From Diphasiastrum complanatum (taxonomy: Eukaryota > Streptophyta > Lycopodiopsida > Lycopodiales > Lycopodiaceae): a DNA stretch of 43,014 nucleotides. Below the pieces are notes generated by a model. That model made no database searches. It was not told the origin of the DNA and saw nothing but the letters and a program-made list of their open reading frames with translations. Shown here in pieces: positions 31,601 through 42,508 of the stretch. Position numbers and translations under genes: made by a program. The stretch spans positions 16,459,595 through 16,502,608 of the forward strand of contig CM055094.1 in the NCBI GenBank assembly GCA_029204225.1, given 5' to 3'. How positions within the stretch are numbered: the stretch's first letter is position 1; the number at the start of each line of letters is the position of its first letter.

Positions 31601-33789
31601 AACACTGAAGTGTATAATCTGTTTAAAACCTTCATTTTGATGGGCTAAAATCTATTTGAAGTGTCATAAGTTAAGGTGCTTGTTTAAATTGTAATAAGTA
31701 CATGACACATTATTTTAACTTGGAACTTGACTCTTTGCAAGTTTCAAAATTATAACTTAATATTGTTTGGGCTTTGAAGTTAAAATAACTTGTAGGGCTA
31801 GTGGGCATGATCCATCTAGATTCAGCCTAGAAGCTTCCAGTCTTGTTCATTGAATGGTTTTCTTGAAATCTACGTGAGAAATGTAAATAGGACAAATGAG
31901 TGCTCGTGAACAAATTTAAAACTAACCTTAAACTTGCAAAACTATATGGAATCGATAATAGGTTAAAATAAAACCTTAAAACCAGTTGATTTATAACTAA
32001 AACCAATTGATTTATAACTAAAATCAGTTGATTTTGAGCCATATTAAAAACCTATAAATTTAAAATAAAGTGGTAAAAATTGAATTTCAACAATTGGGCT
32101 ATTTGTATTTGTCAGTTTTTTGCCAGCACTAGACAATCTTATACTTTTTTACTTGGAATTTAATATTAAAATTTAATAATGAAATTTGCATGAAAGTCCT
32201 GTCCTTTGCAAAATAATCTTTAAAAGGCAAGTTCTAGGTAAGGACATCACACAACATTGTGAAAGACGTCATGAAAATAAAGCATGAATGGCAACCACAA
32301 ACGTCAAATTTCAACATTGCTTCTAGACCTACCCCATGGGCAACTAGAGTTTATGCTCACATTATAGGAGTTCGTGCCACGTTACGTAACAACACACATG
32401 GACATACTATAGGGACGTGGACATAAAACAGTTGAAAAGTCACAAGAAGTATCTTCACAAAGGGTGGGATCAATAGTTCCTTTAATGCAAACCATGATGC
32501 TTCTCAACTCTTCCATCGGGCTCCAAAAGAAACTAAGTACATAAGCAATAAAATAAATAAACAAATAAGAATAATAATAAATATCACTTTGTCCCACCCC
32601 AACTTTATGAAGGACATGTCACCAAACACAAAAATGGTCCAGTTATCCTTGCCATATAGGTAGGGCCAAAAAACAAGGAAATAGAAAGGCCCTAACTATG
32701 ATAAAGCCCGAGACATGAAGAAAGTCATTGACCATAACATATAAGCAAGAAACCAACACAAGTTTAATACTCAATAAGGAAGGCAAGAAAAAGAGCCGCA
32801 TAATAATCACAAGAGAAGTAAGCAGAAGAATAGAAGACCATAACACACCAGAACCCAACTTACTAGTAATCGCGATTCTCTCAAAAACATGTATACACAA
32901 TGTAGGGACTGACAAGCCTTGACTTCAAGATGCCAAATATTCAATTGCAAATTGCATTGAAGAAAGGCATAAAGTTGCCTCAATACCCTAGAAGATAATA
33001 ATATATGGTCGTGGTGTAAGTAACAAACCATAACATTACTTACTTTTTAGCATGGTTTCAATAGTAATCTAGTTCATTGTCTTTTAAAAAAATAGTAGGT
33101 ACTTATTAACTTGATGAAATAATAACAATAATGTGTAAATGTCTAGCTATTTTACTTGAGTAACATTCGCATATCCTCTAACCAAATAATAAACATAAGT
33201 GACATTCACATAACCTATAACCAAATAATAAATTGTCTTCTAACATCCGCTTCACATGGCCCATTATGTATGACGACTCTCCATCCATCTTCTTTCAAGT
33301 AGCAATTAGATTGTTCAGCTTTTTGAGCCACTTCTTTTTTCTTCTTGATTTTACTGAAAGTCAATCACACATAAATGATATCAAGGAAGCTTTTGCCAAA
33401 TTGATAACTAGAAAGCATTGGTATAACCTAAATAGTAAACTATAGACCACTTTCCATCAAAGAATCTACAACACACGCACTCAGTGACCAAATGCATCAA
33501 TGCCTATAAAGATATTCTAGGCAGGAACTAAGTGGTATAAGACACATGGAAATAAAAGTAGCTTGACTGATTGGAAGTAAGTGTTTGCCAGAACCATGAA
33601 GTCAAGCAATTCAGCCATGTCTAGACCATATGGTGTAGCCCCCAACTAATGTTAGAAGATCCCTAAACAAAAGTAAAAGTAGCATAAAATATATAACTCA
33701 ACAACTATCAAAAGGCAAAAGCATCGAGCCTAGCATTTTGTCAAGGTTGCTAGTTTTCTCCAACACCTTTTGTGGATCATTGTCACTAT
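31601..33789. other. AT-rich stretch without genes, two short tandem repeats
   Basis: No convincing ORF on either strand. AACCAGTTGATTTATAACTA is repeated about two and a half times at 31979-32040. A 36-bp unit around CATTCRCATAWCCTMTAACC occurs twice at 33163-33232. The final 150 bp lead into the LTR of element B. Confidence 0.5.
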
Positions 33790-34026
33790 TGTTAGAAATC
33801 AATGACAAAATTAACATTGTTTACGATTTACTGTTGACAGCTATACCAGCTGTAAGTAGCTGTAGGCTAGTCTATAGTCAACTACTAGTTTCTCTCTCTC
33901 TCTCTCTATCTTTAGGGTTTATTGTACTCTTCATTATTCGGTGTGATACAGTGATAGTGTTTGCTCTTCCTCCTTATGGTGATTGCTTATGGTGAAGGAT
34001 TGATAGTGCTTATCAGATCATTGACA
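33790..34026 (+). repeat. 5' LTR of copia element B
   Basis: It starts TGTTAGAAATCAATGACAAA and ends GATCATTGACA, 237 bp, followed directly by the PBS. It is homologous to the LTR at 23226-23545 apart from the short CT run and the absence of the TA expansion. Both are 5' LTRs of plus-strand elements. Confidence 0.85.
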
Positions 34027-34038
34027 TGGTATCAGAGC
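34027..34038 (+). other. Primer-binding site of copia element B
   Basis: TGGTATCAGAGC follows the LTR with no gap; it is the canonical initiator-Met-tRNA primer site of copia elements. Confidence 0.9.
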
Positions 34039-35575
34039 TCCACTGATCCTGAGTGCCTACGTGTTGGATTTGACTTGTCACATGCTCCGGAATGAAATGA
34101 GAAATTCCTTCATAGGAAGTGAAAGTCAAGAGAGACAAAGAGTGGGAGAAAAAGCCTTTGTTGGCTATTTTGTAGGTGTTGAAGCACAAAAGTCTTCAGT
34201 GGGGAACATAACATTACTCCCGGAGGCATTTAAGCCAAGGTAACAACAAACAAATCTGAAATCTGTTTAACATTGGCAAACTATGAGCCTTTGCTGATTT
34301 CTTTTGCAGTTTTCGAGAATTTTCAAACTTTTGGAAGTTGAAAATCGTTGTTTCTCAGTAGAAATCATTGAAACAAGCTATATTGAGTTTGTATTTGGTA
34401 GAGCACTTTATCTATAGCGTCTTACAGAACCAAAAAGGGTTCAATGTGGAGAAAAATTCAAACTTCTTCAAAAAATTGGTCTTAGAACATTGTTTCTGAA
34501 AAGTTTATCAAGAAACTCGGATTCTTAATCATTTGAAGTGCAAAAAATCACTGCATTCAGCCTGAGGTAGGGCGAACTAAGTGTGGTGGAGAGCTGCAAG
34601 AAAAATCTCAAAGAGAGCCCAAGAACCTCTTCTTCAAGGCTCTAAGGGTTTTAAGGCAAAAAGCAATGGATCTTTCCCTGTGGGGACTGTTTTTTAGTGC
34701 TGTAAAAGCGTGTAGAGGGGGTGCCCTGGTGATGTTGAGAAATTGCCAGATGGCCGTGGATGGCCTCGACTTGTATTGGGAGCTCGATCAAGCTCTTGAG
34801 AGGTGCATAAACCCTTACATGCCATAGCTTGGAGGAAGAACATGAAGATAGGAGGAGGAGGCACAAGGGTCGCGCACGTCCAATTGGACTGAGTGTGTAG
34901 TGGCTGCAGGTGCATTATTGCGCATGGAGGAGCAATGTTGAGTCCGCTAGATCGACCAGAATCATGGGATATTTGAACAACAAGGATCAACGGTGCAAAT
35001 CATCGAGTCATGGATGTAGATCAACGACCCAGCCACATTTGTTGGGCCTCAAACTTCATTTTTTAAAAATTTGAAGTTGTTGAAGGTTGGTTACCAAAGG
35101 ACTAAAGGGCAGAGAAATTGATTCATCATAAAAAAACTTCATCTTGAAGGGTCCCCAACTATTGTGACTTTAAGTTGAGGATTGTTTCTTCCTCTTTAGG
35201 ACGTTGTCCACTGTTGTTTTTTTTTTGCAGAAAAGTGAAATACAGAGTGATATATTTGAGCATGGAGAACACAACTATTTTGCAGATATGACGAGAAAGG
35301 AGCTATCCCGATGCAATTGCCTACGCGCTGATATAAAAATCTTTGAAATTGGAGATCCGTGCACGATGGAGGGGATTTTTCAAAAAAAGACAGTTTTGTC
35401 ATAATTGCCATTTTCAGGTTTAAGGGCATTTTTTAGCCTTTTTAAGGCCAAAATCTTCAAACTGGCATAACTTTCTATCCATAGCTCGGACTGGAAAGTG
35501 GTTTGAGATGTCACTTGTCAATTTTGTAGTGAATTTTTCATTTTTGCAGTCATTTTTGCGGTCCGGACTCATCTA
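34039..35575 (+). other. Long 5' leader of copia element B
   Basis: Collinear with the leader of element A, including TTTTTTTTTTGCAG at about 35217-35230 and the segment AAAATCTTTGAAATYGGAGA further on. Compared with A it carries an extra stretch of about 80 bp near 35255-35335, bounded by TGATAT on each side. The gag start codon region is missing: similarity jumps at about 35576 from the leader to the middle of gag. Confidence 0.65.
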
Positions 35576-36470
35576 AGTAATCCTCCAACCTATGAAGAGT
35601 TAGGTGGATTGCTTTTGTTGGAAGAACAACGTCAAGAGAACTTGAGTCATCGCAACAGAGGATTTGATGGACATGGTGGCAGATTTGGTCATGGAAGACA
35701 CCAATCAAGAGGTGGAAACTCAAATCGTGGATCGTTCCAACAATTCCAAGAATAATCCAATGATGGCCCAAATCGAGGCAATTGGCATCAAGGTCGAGGT
35801 CAAGGACGTGACAAATCTAAGGCAGAAAAAACATGGGAATTGTCGATATTGCAACAAACTTGGTCATTAGGAACGTGAGTGCTACAAGAAATAAAAGGAA
35901 TCAGCTCAGCGAAAAGGCAAGTGGCAAGTAGGAAATTATGCTTACCAACATCAATTTGATGATGATCAATACGAGGATGATGCATGTGAGAGTTTAAACT
36001 TGTTCATTATGGCACTAATGACAAGTGATGAAGCTAAGGATTCTTGGTACATCGAAGTGGAGCGTTGACTTCGAGGAAGGAGTGGTTTTCCGAAATTCAA
36101 GAAAATCCATAATGGCGATGAAGTTGGACAAGCTGATGGCCAATTGCTACCTGTCAAAGGATTTGGAGTGGTACCAGTAAAGCTAGCGAGTGAGATGATA
36201 AAGCGGATAAGCCATGTGCAATATGTACCTAGTTTGGCTAATAATCTACTATCAGCTGGGACAATGGCTGATCAACAACTCAAGGTTGAATTTGATAGTG
36301 AAAAATGTCCCGTCAAGGACATCAAGAAACACTACAAAGTGATTGCTACAAGAGCTAGAGACAACGGGAATCGACTCTACAAATTGAATGTGAGATCTTT
36401 GCTCAAGCTATGGTAAGCATTGTTGATAGTCATATAGTGCTCAAAGCTTACAGATTCTCAAAAGAGATAA
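35576..36470 (+). pseudogene. gag-pol: Copia element B: gag C-terminus, protease, pre-integrase
   Basis: It opens with the PPTYEELGGLLLLEEQRQEN equivalent of element A. An RG-rich stretch follows, then a knuckle remnant CRYCNKLGH with a stop before its last Cys (near 35868). The protease start is damaged: after DSWYI a frame change removes the catalytic D-x-G-A, though SRKEWF survives. Then come LPVKGFGVVPVKLASEMIKR, LANNLLSAGTMADQQLKVEF and the pre-integrase LYKLNVRSL. About 515 bp of gag present in element A is absent here. Confidence 0.8.
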
Positions 36471-37025
36471 TCTAGTTATTGAATTGCTTGATATTTCTTT
36501 TGAAGGAAAAGTTTGTGAAGGTTGCATTTTGGAGTGGCATCCTCGACCTTGTCCATAGTGATTTGTGTGGACCAATGCAGACTAGATCTCTTAGTGGTTG
36601 TTATTACTTTATTGCCTTCATTGATGATTATAGCAGATGCATTTGGATTTATTTCATAAGCAAAAAATCAAATGCTTTTGATAAGTTCAGAGAATTCAAG
36701 GCATTAGTTGAAAAGCAAACAAGATGTTGCATCAAGACTTTGAGGTTTGATGGAGGTGGTGAGTACTTTTCGACAGAATTTGATTTTTGCAAAGATCAAG
36801 GGATCAAGAGGCAGGACTACAGCACCTTATTAACCACATTAAAATGGAGTTATAGAGCGAAAGAACAGATCCATTGTTTGATATGACCAAGGAAATGCTC
36901 AAAGCAAGGGTTTGCCAAATACCTTTTGGGCAGAAGCACAACTACACACATCATGAATCATTGTCCTTCGAAATTTGTGGAAGGTAAGAAACCTCATGAA
37001 GCACAAATTGGCCTTTGAAGGGGCA
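36471..37025 (+). pseudogene. pol: Copia element B: integrase core
   Basis: The frame 36479-36886 reads [40 protein letters not shown] and [20 protein letters not shown], an rve core. The first catalytic Asp is in HSDLCGP. The second lies in RFDGGGEY (usually RSDNGGEY). Further frames give [29 protein letters not shown] to about 37015, so the region after the catalytic Glu is frameshifted. Coding similarity stops near 37025 and resumes at about 39488, with inserted DNA between. Confidence 0.85.
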
Positions 37026-37112
37026 TGATGAGCAACAAATTTCAACACCGTCTAGAAGTATCCAAAGCTAGGGGAATAAACCAATGTGCAGAAATCCTAT
37101 AATGTGAACATA

Positions 37113-37196
37113 GATTTTGGTTATTAACAACTAAAATTTGGCAACCTTGAGCATTTATGGTTGTTAACAACTAGTTTTGGCAACCTTGAACATTTA
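37113..37196. repeat. 48-bp unit, two copies
   Basis: TTGGTTATTAACAACTAAAATTTGGCAACCTTGAGCATTTATG is followed by TGGTTGTTAACAACTAGTTT and GGCAACCTTGAACATTTATC, a head-to-tail duplication at the left end of the insertion. Confidence 0.8.
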
Positions 37197-38266
37197 TCTC
37201 TCTAAAAACTCTCTCTCTTAGTTGGGCACTCTTTCTAGGATCTTTTCTAAATTCAAAAACTCCTTTAATGTTTCTATGTAGGTGGAAGAACTTTCTTCAT
37301 GGATAGGAACATGCAGGAAGAAGAACCTTCTTCATCATTGTGTTGGATGGAGCATGCTTGTTAGAGCCTGGAAAACATGAGGTGAGCAAGGTCATGCCAA
37401 GAAGATAGGTGTTGATGATACTTGGCAGGCATGCAAGTGATTTCAAATTTTGGGTGTTGCATGCTAGTTGAAGTATAGAGATGAGCGTTGGAGAGCATTT
37501 TGGGTGGGAGCCGATTTCTATGTCTATGAGCAAAAGTGTGAATCTAAAGATAGGACATATTTACATGTGTTGAGGATACATGGTAGGGCATGCCAAATTT
37601 AGACATTTTGGTGTTTGCATGCTGCTTCACAAGTATCAATGGAAGCTTTGGAGAGTTTTTTTTTTTTTTTGGATGTTTACGAATTGGACAGTGTTTCGAT
37701 TTTTCGATTTTGATTGCCTTTCGTACTAACAGTATTTTTGTCAGAATTTTTGAATTACGTAAAATAAAGCAAAAATTGAGTTTTTCGAAAAAACCAAAAT
37801 TTGGTCATTTTTTTGTTATTTACGAAATCAGTTTAGATTAGTGAATTGATTAAATTGAGTTTATAAGTCAGAATTGGTCACAGTGTTTTCAGTAAGTGTA
37901 AATTATTTTCCGGTGATAGATAAGTTAAAATTGACAGAAGGAACCGCAATGAAATTGCCGACAATTTTTACTGTATTGGTCATTTTTTTTAACTTTTGGA
38001 ATGGGAACTCCCAGATTGAAAGTTAAAATTTGATATTTTTTTTGTTGTTGATTTCAATTTAGTTAAAAATTGAAATCAGTTACTTGTCTAATAGTTTTCT
38101 AATCGATGTTGATCGCTAGAAATCAGTCAAGTGAACGTTTGTACAAGATACTTGTCAAATTTGAATTAAAATCGTCAAACAATATGAAATGAACCAGATT
38201 GAATGAGTGGAAATAGTATTCTTTATCTAGCAGTAAAGGATAGAAGCAGTTTAAGGAGGGAAGAAT

Positions 38267-38840
38267 GTTATGTCCATGGCCAGTAATAGGATTCAGTATA
38301 CTCCTAGTCTTGGATACACGGGTACTCCAATAAATCAAGCTGTTAGTTATGCCACGTCATACTGGATGTGACCCGAAAGTAACTAATATCCTTGTGAGGC
38401 CCTAAACACACTAAATGGAGTTTAGACAAGGGTATGAGACAGTGTATGCATGTGTAGAGTTATCAATAGCAATTCTATGAATAGTTGATCCGTGCTTAGG
38501 ACTCTATTCTAGGTGAATCTATGTATAGGGAACTTAGGGTTATGCATGGCTATGTGCCCAGGTTGCTTTTGGCTCTATATATTGAGGCCAAACTCGCCCC
38601 ACTCCTCATTGTGGTCATTGATTCATTGCAGGATTTCACTCTACCTTCATGCTTTTTATTCCTTGGCTTGGGGGTGAAGCTTCTAGAGTTGATTGTTGCT
38701 TCTACTTGGTTGGGTGGTTGCTCCATAGTGTGTTTTCATTGTGTTTTGTCTTGTAAGCAGGATCTTAGGGAGCTTGTCTTATAGAGGAGACGAGGTTAGA
38801 TGTCATGCCGAGGTTCGATCCCATGAGAGCGATAGCGTAG
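38267..38840 (+). repeat. LTR-like segment starting TGTTATGTCC after a PPT
   Basis: The purine tract AAGGAGGGAAGAA is followed by TGTTATGTCCATGGCCAG, a start often seen in Ty3/gypsy 3' LTRs. A TATA-like CTATATATTGAGG lies at 38574-38586. No second copy is present in the window to prove it, and the right end is unclear. Confidence 0.35.
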
Positions 38841-38849
38841 ATCAAAATC

Positions 38850-39474
38850 CAGCATGCATAGATGATCCAAATTAGCACTAAGATCAATTAACACTAACAA
38901 TTAACACTACAACCATTAACACTAAATCCACAATGATGATAGCTTACCCTTCTCTCTCTCCCTTTCTCTCTCACAAAAAACATAAGAAGTGGCAATCCCA
39001 ATAAGCATCAAATCCAATAATTAGCAAACACAAAGAGAGCATGAGAGATGAAGGAAAATAGATAGAGAGCAAGGACATTCCATATCCATTCCATAGGAGG
39101 GCCAACGTACTTGTATTGAAATGAAGAGAGATATGTACAATGGCTCAAAATTGCCACTTATATAGTGGATTGAGGAGATGGGCATCCCAATTTCTATTGG
39201 CTAATCTTAGCCTAAACATTTAAAAAGTGGGGGGAATCCATTCGTTAATTGGAGGACCCAATTTGAAAATGAATTTTGGTGGGAACCACTACTTTATTCA
39301 CTAACTTGACTTTTAGGCCCTGCGACATTAAAAGTCATAAAGGCCTAAAGTCCTTTATTGACTTTCTAATTAATCAAATCTCTATGTGATCATCGGGTTA
39401 GACTTACACACGCAGGGTGCCAAATCCTCTCACTTATTAACTAGGGTTAGGGTTGCCTTGGGATCTGCAAACCC
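38850..39474 (-). repeat. LTR-like segment on the minus strand
   Basis: Read on the minus strand: begins TGTGTTGGAGGGTTTGCAGA near 39483, contains CCACTATATAAGTGG (TATA box in a 15-bp palindrome, near 39155), and is followed by a CT/AG-rich transcribed-like stretch. This is the layout of an LTR promoter, but no partner copy is visible in this window. Confidence 0.3.
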
Positions 39475-39487
39475 TCCAACACACTTA

Positions 39488-40968
39488 TGGGAATGAAGCC
39501 CGAAAAGTGACAAGTTTTGAGTCTTTGGTGTAAAGCTTATGAACACATGCCAAAGGAGGAGCGAAGCAAGCTTGATGCCAAAGCAATCAAGTGCATCTTG
39601 TGGCTATGATGAGAGGACAAAAGCATACATGTATTTTGATCCTGTGATGAACAAGATTCACATTAGTAAGGAGCATCATCTTTGATGAGATGCATAGGTT
39701 TGGACGAAGAAGACATGCAGGTGATGATAGCATCAAAAGAATTCCCACAATCTTGGAAGAAGATGAAGAAGAGGTTCCATAGGGATGTTGCAACAAGAGG
39801 ATCAAGATCAGAAAGATGGGTATGAGAGAACTCCACCATCCATGAGCCTAGGGGAAGCTATCTACCGATAGGTGTACAAAGGGAGAAACCTGCTGGAAGT
39901 AAGAAATAGTTTTCGGACACTCCTTGGGACACATACTCACCAAGAGATGTATCACCTGAATCTAAGGTACTCAAATGGTACGAAAAGATCATGAAAGATG
40001 TGAAAATGAATAAGACTTGTATCTAGTTTGCATGGAAGAAGTAAGAAGATCAGCTGCGGGAAGGGAAAGCTCATGATCATTATCATGTGAACTATGCACC
40101 TAACGAGCGACATTTTGGAGTGTCGGAGAGCCATCAACTTTGATGAGGGCAAAGGATCTCAAAGAGTGGAAAAGGGCAATGGAAGGCAATGGAAGATGAG
40201 ATGGAATCAATCCCACAAACATGATTACGTTTGTTCTTGTGGCTAGTGGACTACACTACGCCTAATCATTGCCTTAGCATCCATTTTGGGTGAAGATCCA
40301 TGTGAAATTCACATTTCTGAATGGTGACTTTAGAAGAGGAAGTATATATGCTCCAACCACAAGGCTTTGTTGCGAAGGGACAAGACATAAGGTATGCAAG
40401 CTACACAAAGCACTTTATGCTTTCAAGCAAGCGCCACGTGCATGGTATGGACGTATTGATCATTAATTTCTCTCTCATGAGTTATGAGAACAAGTTCAGA
40501 TCCAGAATTTTTTTGTTCTTATAAACAATGATAACATTGCCTTGGTTGTGCTTTATGTTGATGATGCAATTATTATGAGCAATGATGAGAATCTCATTCA
40601 CTCCATCAAAGCCAACTTGTGCAAGCAATTTGAGATCATGACAGATTTAGATCTTATGGATTATTGCTTGGGAGTTGAAGTATGCAGAATGGCAACGACA
40701 TCAGGCTATGTCAAAAGCAAGTATGTTCGTGAGATTATAGAGAGGATTCCACTTGACAGAATGCAAACCTTTCCATCATGCCATGCAAAGCTGGTAAGAA
40801 GCTGTCTGGTATTGAAGATAGTGGTCAAGTTGATGCTACACTATTAGTCAACTAGTTGGAAGTTGGATTTATCTTTGACTACTCATCCTGATATTGCTAT
40901 GTTGTGAGCTTGATTAATCAATTTATGTCATCACCTACTTTGGATCATTGTAAAGTGCAAAACTCACA
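39488..40968 (+). pseudogene. pol: Copia element B: integrase end and reverse transcriptase
   Basis: It resumes with AYEHMPKEERSKLDAKAIKC, then KAYMYFDPVMNKIHISKE in broken frames. A linker follows, then RT: LEEEVYMLQPQGFVAKGQ (40324-40380), FKQAPRAWYGRIDH across a frame change near 40400, and VVLYVDDAIIMSNDENLIHS, with the catalytic YVDD box at about 40551-40562. Then FEIMTDLDLMDYCLGVEV, and remnants of the thumb and TTHPDIA region near 40880. RNase H is missing. A frame of about 101 codons (40542-40847) is still open. It is collinear with element B upstream of the insertion. Confidence 0.85.
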
Positions 40969-41450
40969 AATGATAACTTTCAAACAATTGTAAAAACACA
41001 CTTTTGTTTCTCCACGATCTAGTTGTCCATCCTTGCATTGGCATGCCAATAATCCACTCTAGTCTAAAAGGGCATGCCAATAATCCATCAATTTCGAGGT
41101 GACCACCTAATTGGGCTGTCACGTGAGGGCAAGTTTAGAGATGGTTTTTATGCCCCTCGCTTGAATGCATCTAACCATATGGACAACGTCTACCCTCAAT
41201 CAATTAGGATGGCACAATTTTAAAGTTTTAATTCTTGGCCTCATCATTGATTGGGCAACTATCCTTAGCTTCATTTGGAAGGTGGGTTTTAGACCGCACG
41301 TCATCTTATTTATCTTCACTCAGTATATAATAAGTTACTAGTAGTATATTATCTATAATAATAATATAGATATTGGAATGGACACAAATTTTTTGAGGCA
41401 AAAGCACGACTTTTGAACGTAAGGAGCAGCTGCCGCCAGCGGTAGAGTTT
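40969..41450. other. No gene; short duplicated 20-mer
   Basis: GGCATGCCAATAATCCA occurs twice at about 41041 and 41070. Otherwise anonymous. The last part leads into the promoter region of the SOUL pseudogene, with no 3' LTR of copia element B seen. Confidence 0.4.
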
Positions 41451-41454
41451 GTGT

Positions 41455-41462
41455 TATATAAT
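41455..41462 (+). promoter_or_regulatory. TATA-like box upstream of the SOUL pseudogene
   Basis: TATATAAT lies about 50 bp upstream of the ATG at 41510. Position and sequence suit a core promoter with a short 5' UTR. Confidence 0.35.
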
Positions 41463-41509
41463 AAGCCTGCGAAGTTTTTTCCTGGCCTGGCGATCCATCC
41501 AGCTATGCG

Positions 41510-42508
41510 ATGAAACGAGGGTCGTTTTTGTTTCTTGTTATGTGTTTGCAATGGGCACATGTTGCTATGTGATGGGACAGCGCTATCGCTCAGATATCCC
41601 TCGGATAAGGGATCCATCATCCCGGAATTAGAAGGAGATTTAATAGACCGCTTTCTGCAAGTCAGCAACAGCAAAAACCTCCAACTTGTTCTGAACTCAA
41701 ATGCCCTGCTTATGATGTGCTTTACTCTGGTGAAGGATATGAAATACGGAGGTATAACGCTTCCATTTGGGTTTCAACAGCTCCATTCTGGATACCTCTT
41801 TTGAGAGTGCTACTCGTGGTGGCTTCTTTCGGTTGAGCTGCTGCACGTCTTCCTTCCTTACAGCTCGTTTTGCGTGGCTTCAAATCGTGGATTTCTTTGG
41901 TATTGAGTAAGTAATGGCATCTGTAGATTTTACTTGTGATAGAGGATGCCTAAGGCGATCCCGGTGTAAGCAGAGCTATTGGTATCAGTAGGAAAGTGTA
42001 AGGTTTGTTTGGCTTTTGAGCAGGTTGTTCAAATTACATCGATGGATCAACTTCGAGCACCGCAAGATTGCAATGACGGCACCTGTGTTGGACTGGTGTA
42101 GTTCCTTCCTCAGGACCTGTGTGTTGCCTCTGCATTTATCGTTCGATTTTTCTTTTCTGAAAGTAGTTCCCATGAATATCCACCAATCCCAGAATCAAAG
42201 CTGAATTTGAACATTGAGCGGTGGAGGTAGCAGATGGCTTTGCAGTCAGAACATTCTCTGGTTTTGCCACCGACGAGAACGTGCTCAAGAAGCATATTCA
42301 CTTCTACGCAGGCCTTGCGGGCTCTCCGTGGGCGGGCATTTCCAAGGAGCGAAAGTCGCGCTACATCGGAAACGTACACGATTGCACAGTACAACTCTCC
42401 GTTGATGTCATTGAGCGAGTGAATGAGGTATGGTTTAACATTGAAACAAGCAGAGCTGATTGCCAGCTTAACCCTCTCAGCTGTAGCAGCTGTTGGCACA
42501 CTGTCTAG
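41510..42508 (+). pseudogene. SOUL/heme-binding-protein pseudogene, two exons
   Basis: The ATG at 41510 starts a signal-peptide-like MKRGSFLFLVMCLQWAHVA, as in plant secreted or ER-targeted SOUL proteins, followed by stops at 41570 and 41606 in the same frame. That frame then gives CPAYDVLYSGEGYEIRRYNA and SIWVSTAP. A one-base shift near 41784 leads to ILDTSFESATRGGFFR. A 192-bp GT-AG intron (41832-42023) follows. Exon 2 has LFKLHRWINFEHRKIAMTAP (the family's K-I-x-M-T-x-P-V motif), then in a second frame FIVRFFFSESSSHEYPPIPE, in a third GFAVRTFSGFATDENVLKKH, then ETYTIAQYNSPL and finally RVNEVWFNIE, ending at the TAG 42506. The whole domain is present in order, but about five frame changes and two stops make it non-functional. 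Confidence 0.85.
41832..42023 (+). other. Intron of the SOUL pseudogene
   Basis: Exon 1 ends TTTCG|GTTGAG and exon 2 begins TTTTGAGCAG|GTTGTTC. Splicing joins GFFR to LFKLHRW across a codon split, giving the expected family sequence GFxRLF. The intron therefore agrees with the protein, although the gene is decayed. Confidence 0.75.

Larger units (their letters stand above)
37026..39487. mobile_element. Insertion within copia element B, with LTR-like segments
   Basis: About 2.46 kb of non-copia sequence separates two consecutive pieces of the element B integrase. It has no recognised coding sequence. It starts with a 48-bp direct repeat (37113-37196, TTGGTTATTAACAACTAAAA type) and contains LTR-like segments at 38267-38840 (+) and 38850-39474 (-). 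I could not identify a target-site duplication, so the exact borders are approximate. A rearrangement that joined unrelated pieces is an alternative. Confidence 0.5.

Noticed and set aside
38521-38784. 87-aa hydrophobic ORF.
   Set aside because: It lies within a likely LTR and lacks any domain; the hydrophobicity follows from T-rich DNA.
38805-38825. Possible tRNA gene or SINE: GGTTCGATCCC matches the tRNA B box.
   Set aside because: No A box at the proper distance, the T-arm does not pair, and no acceptor stem can be formed. A SINE or tRNA gene is not supported.
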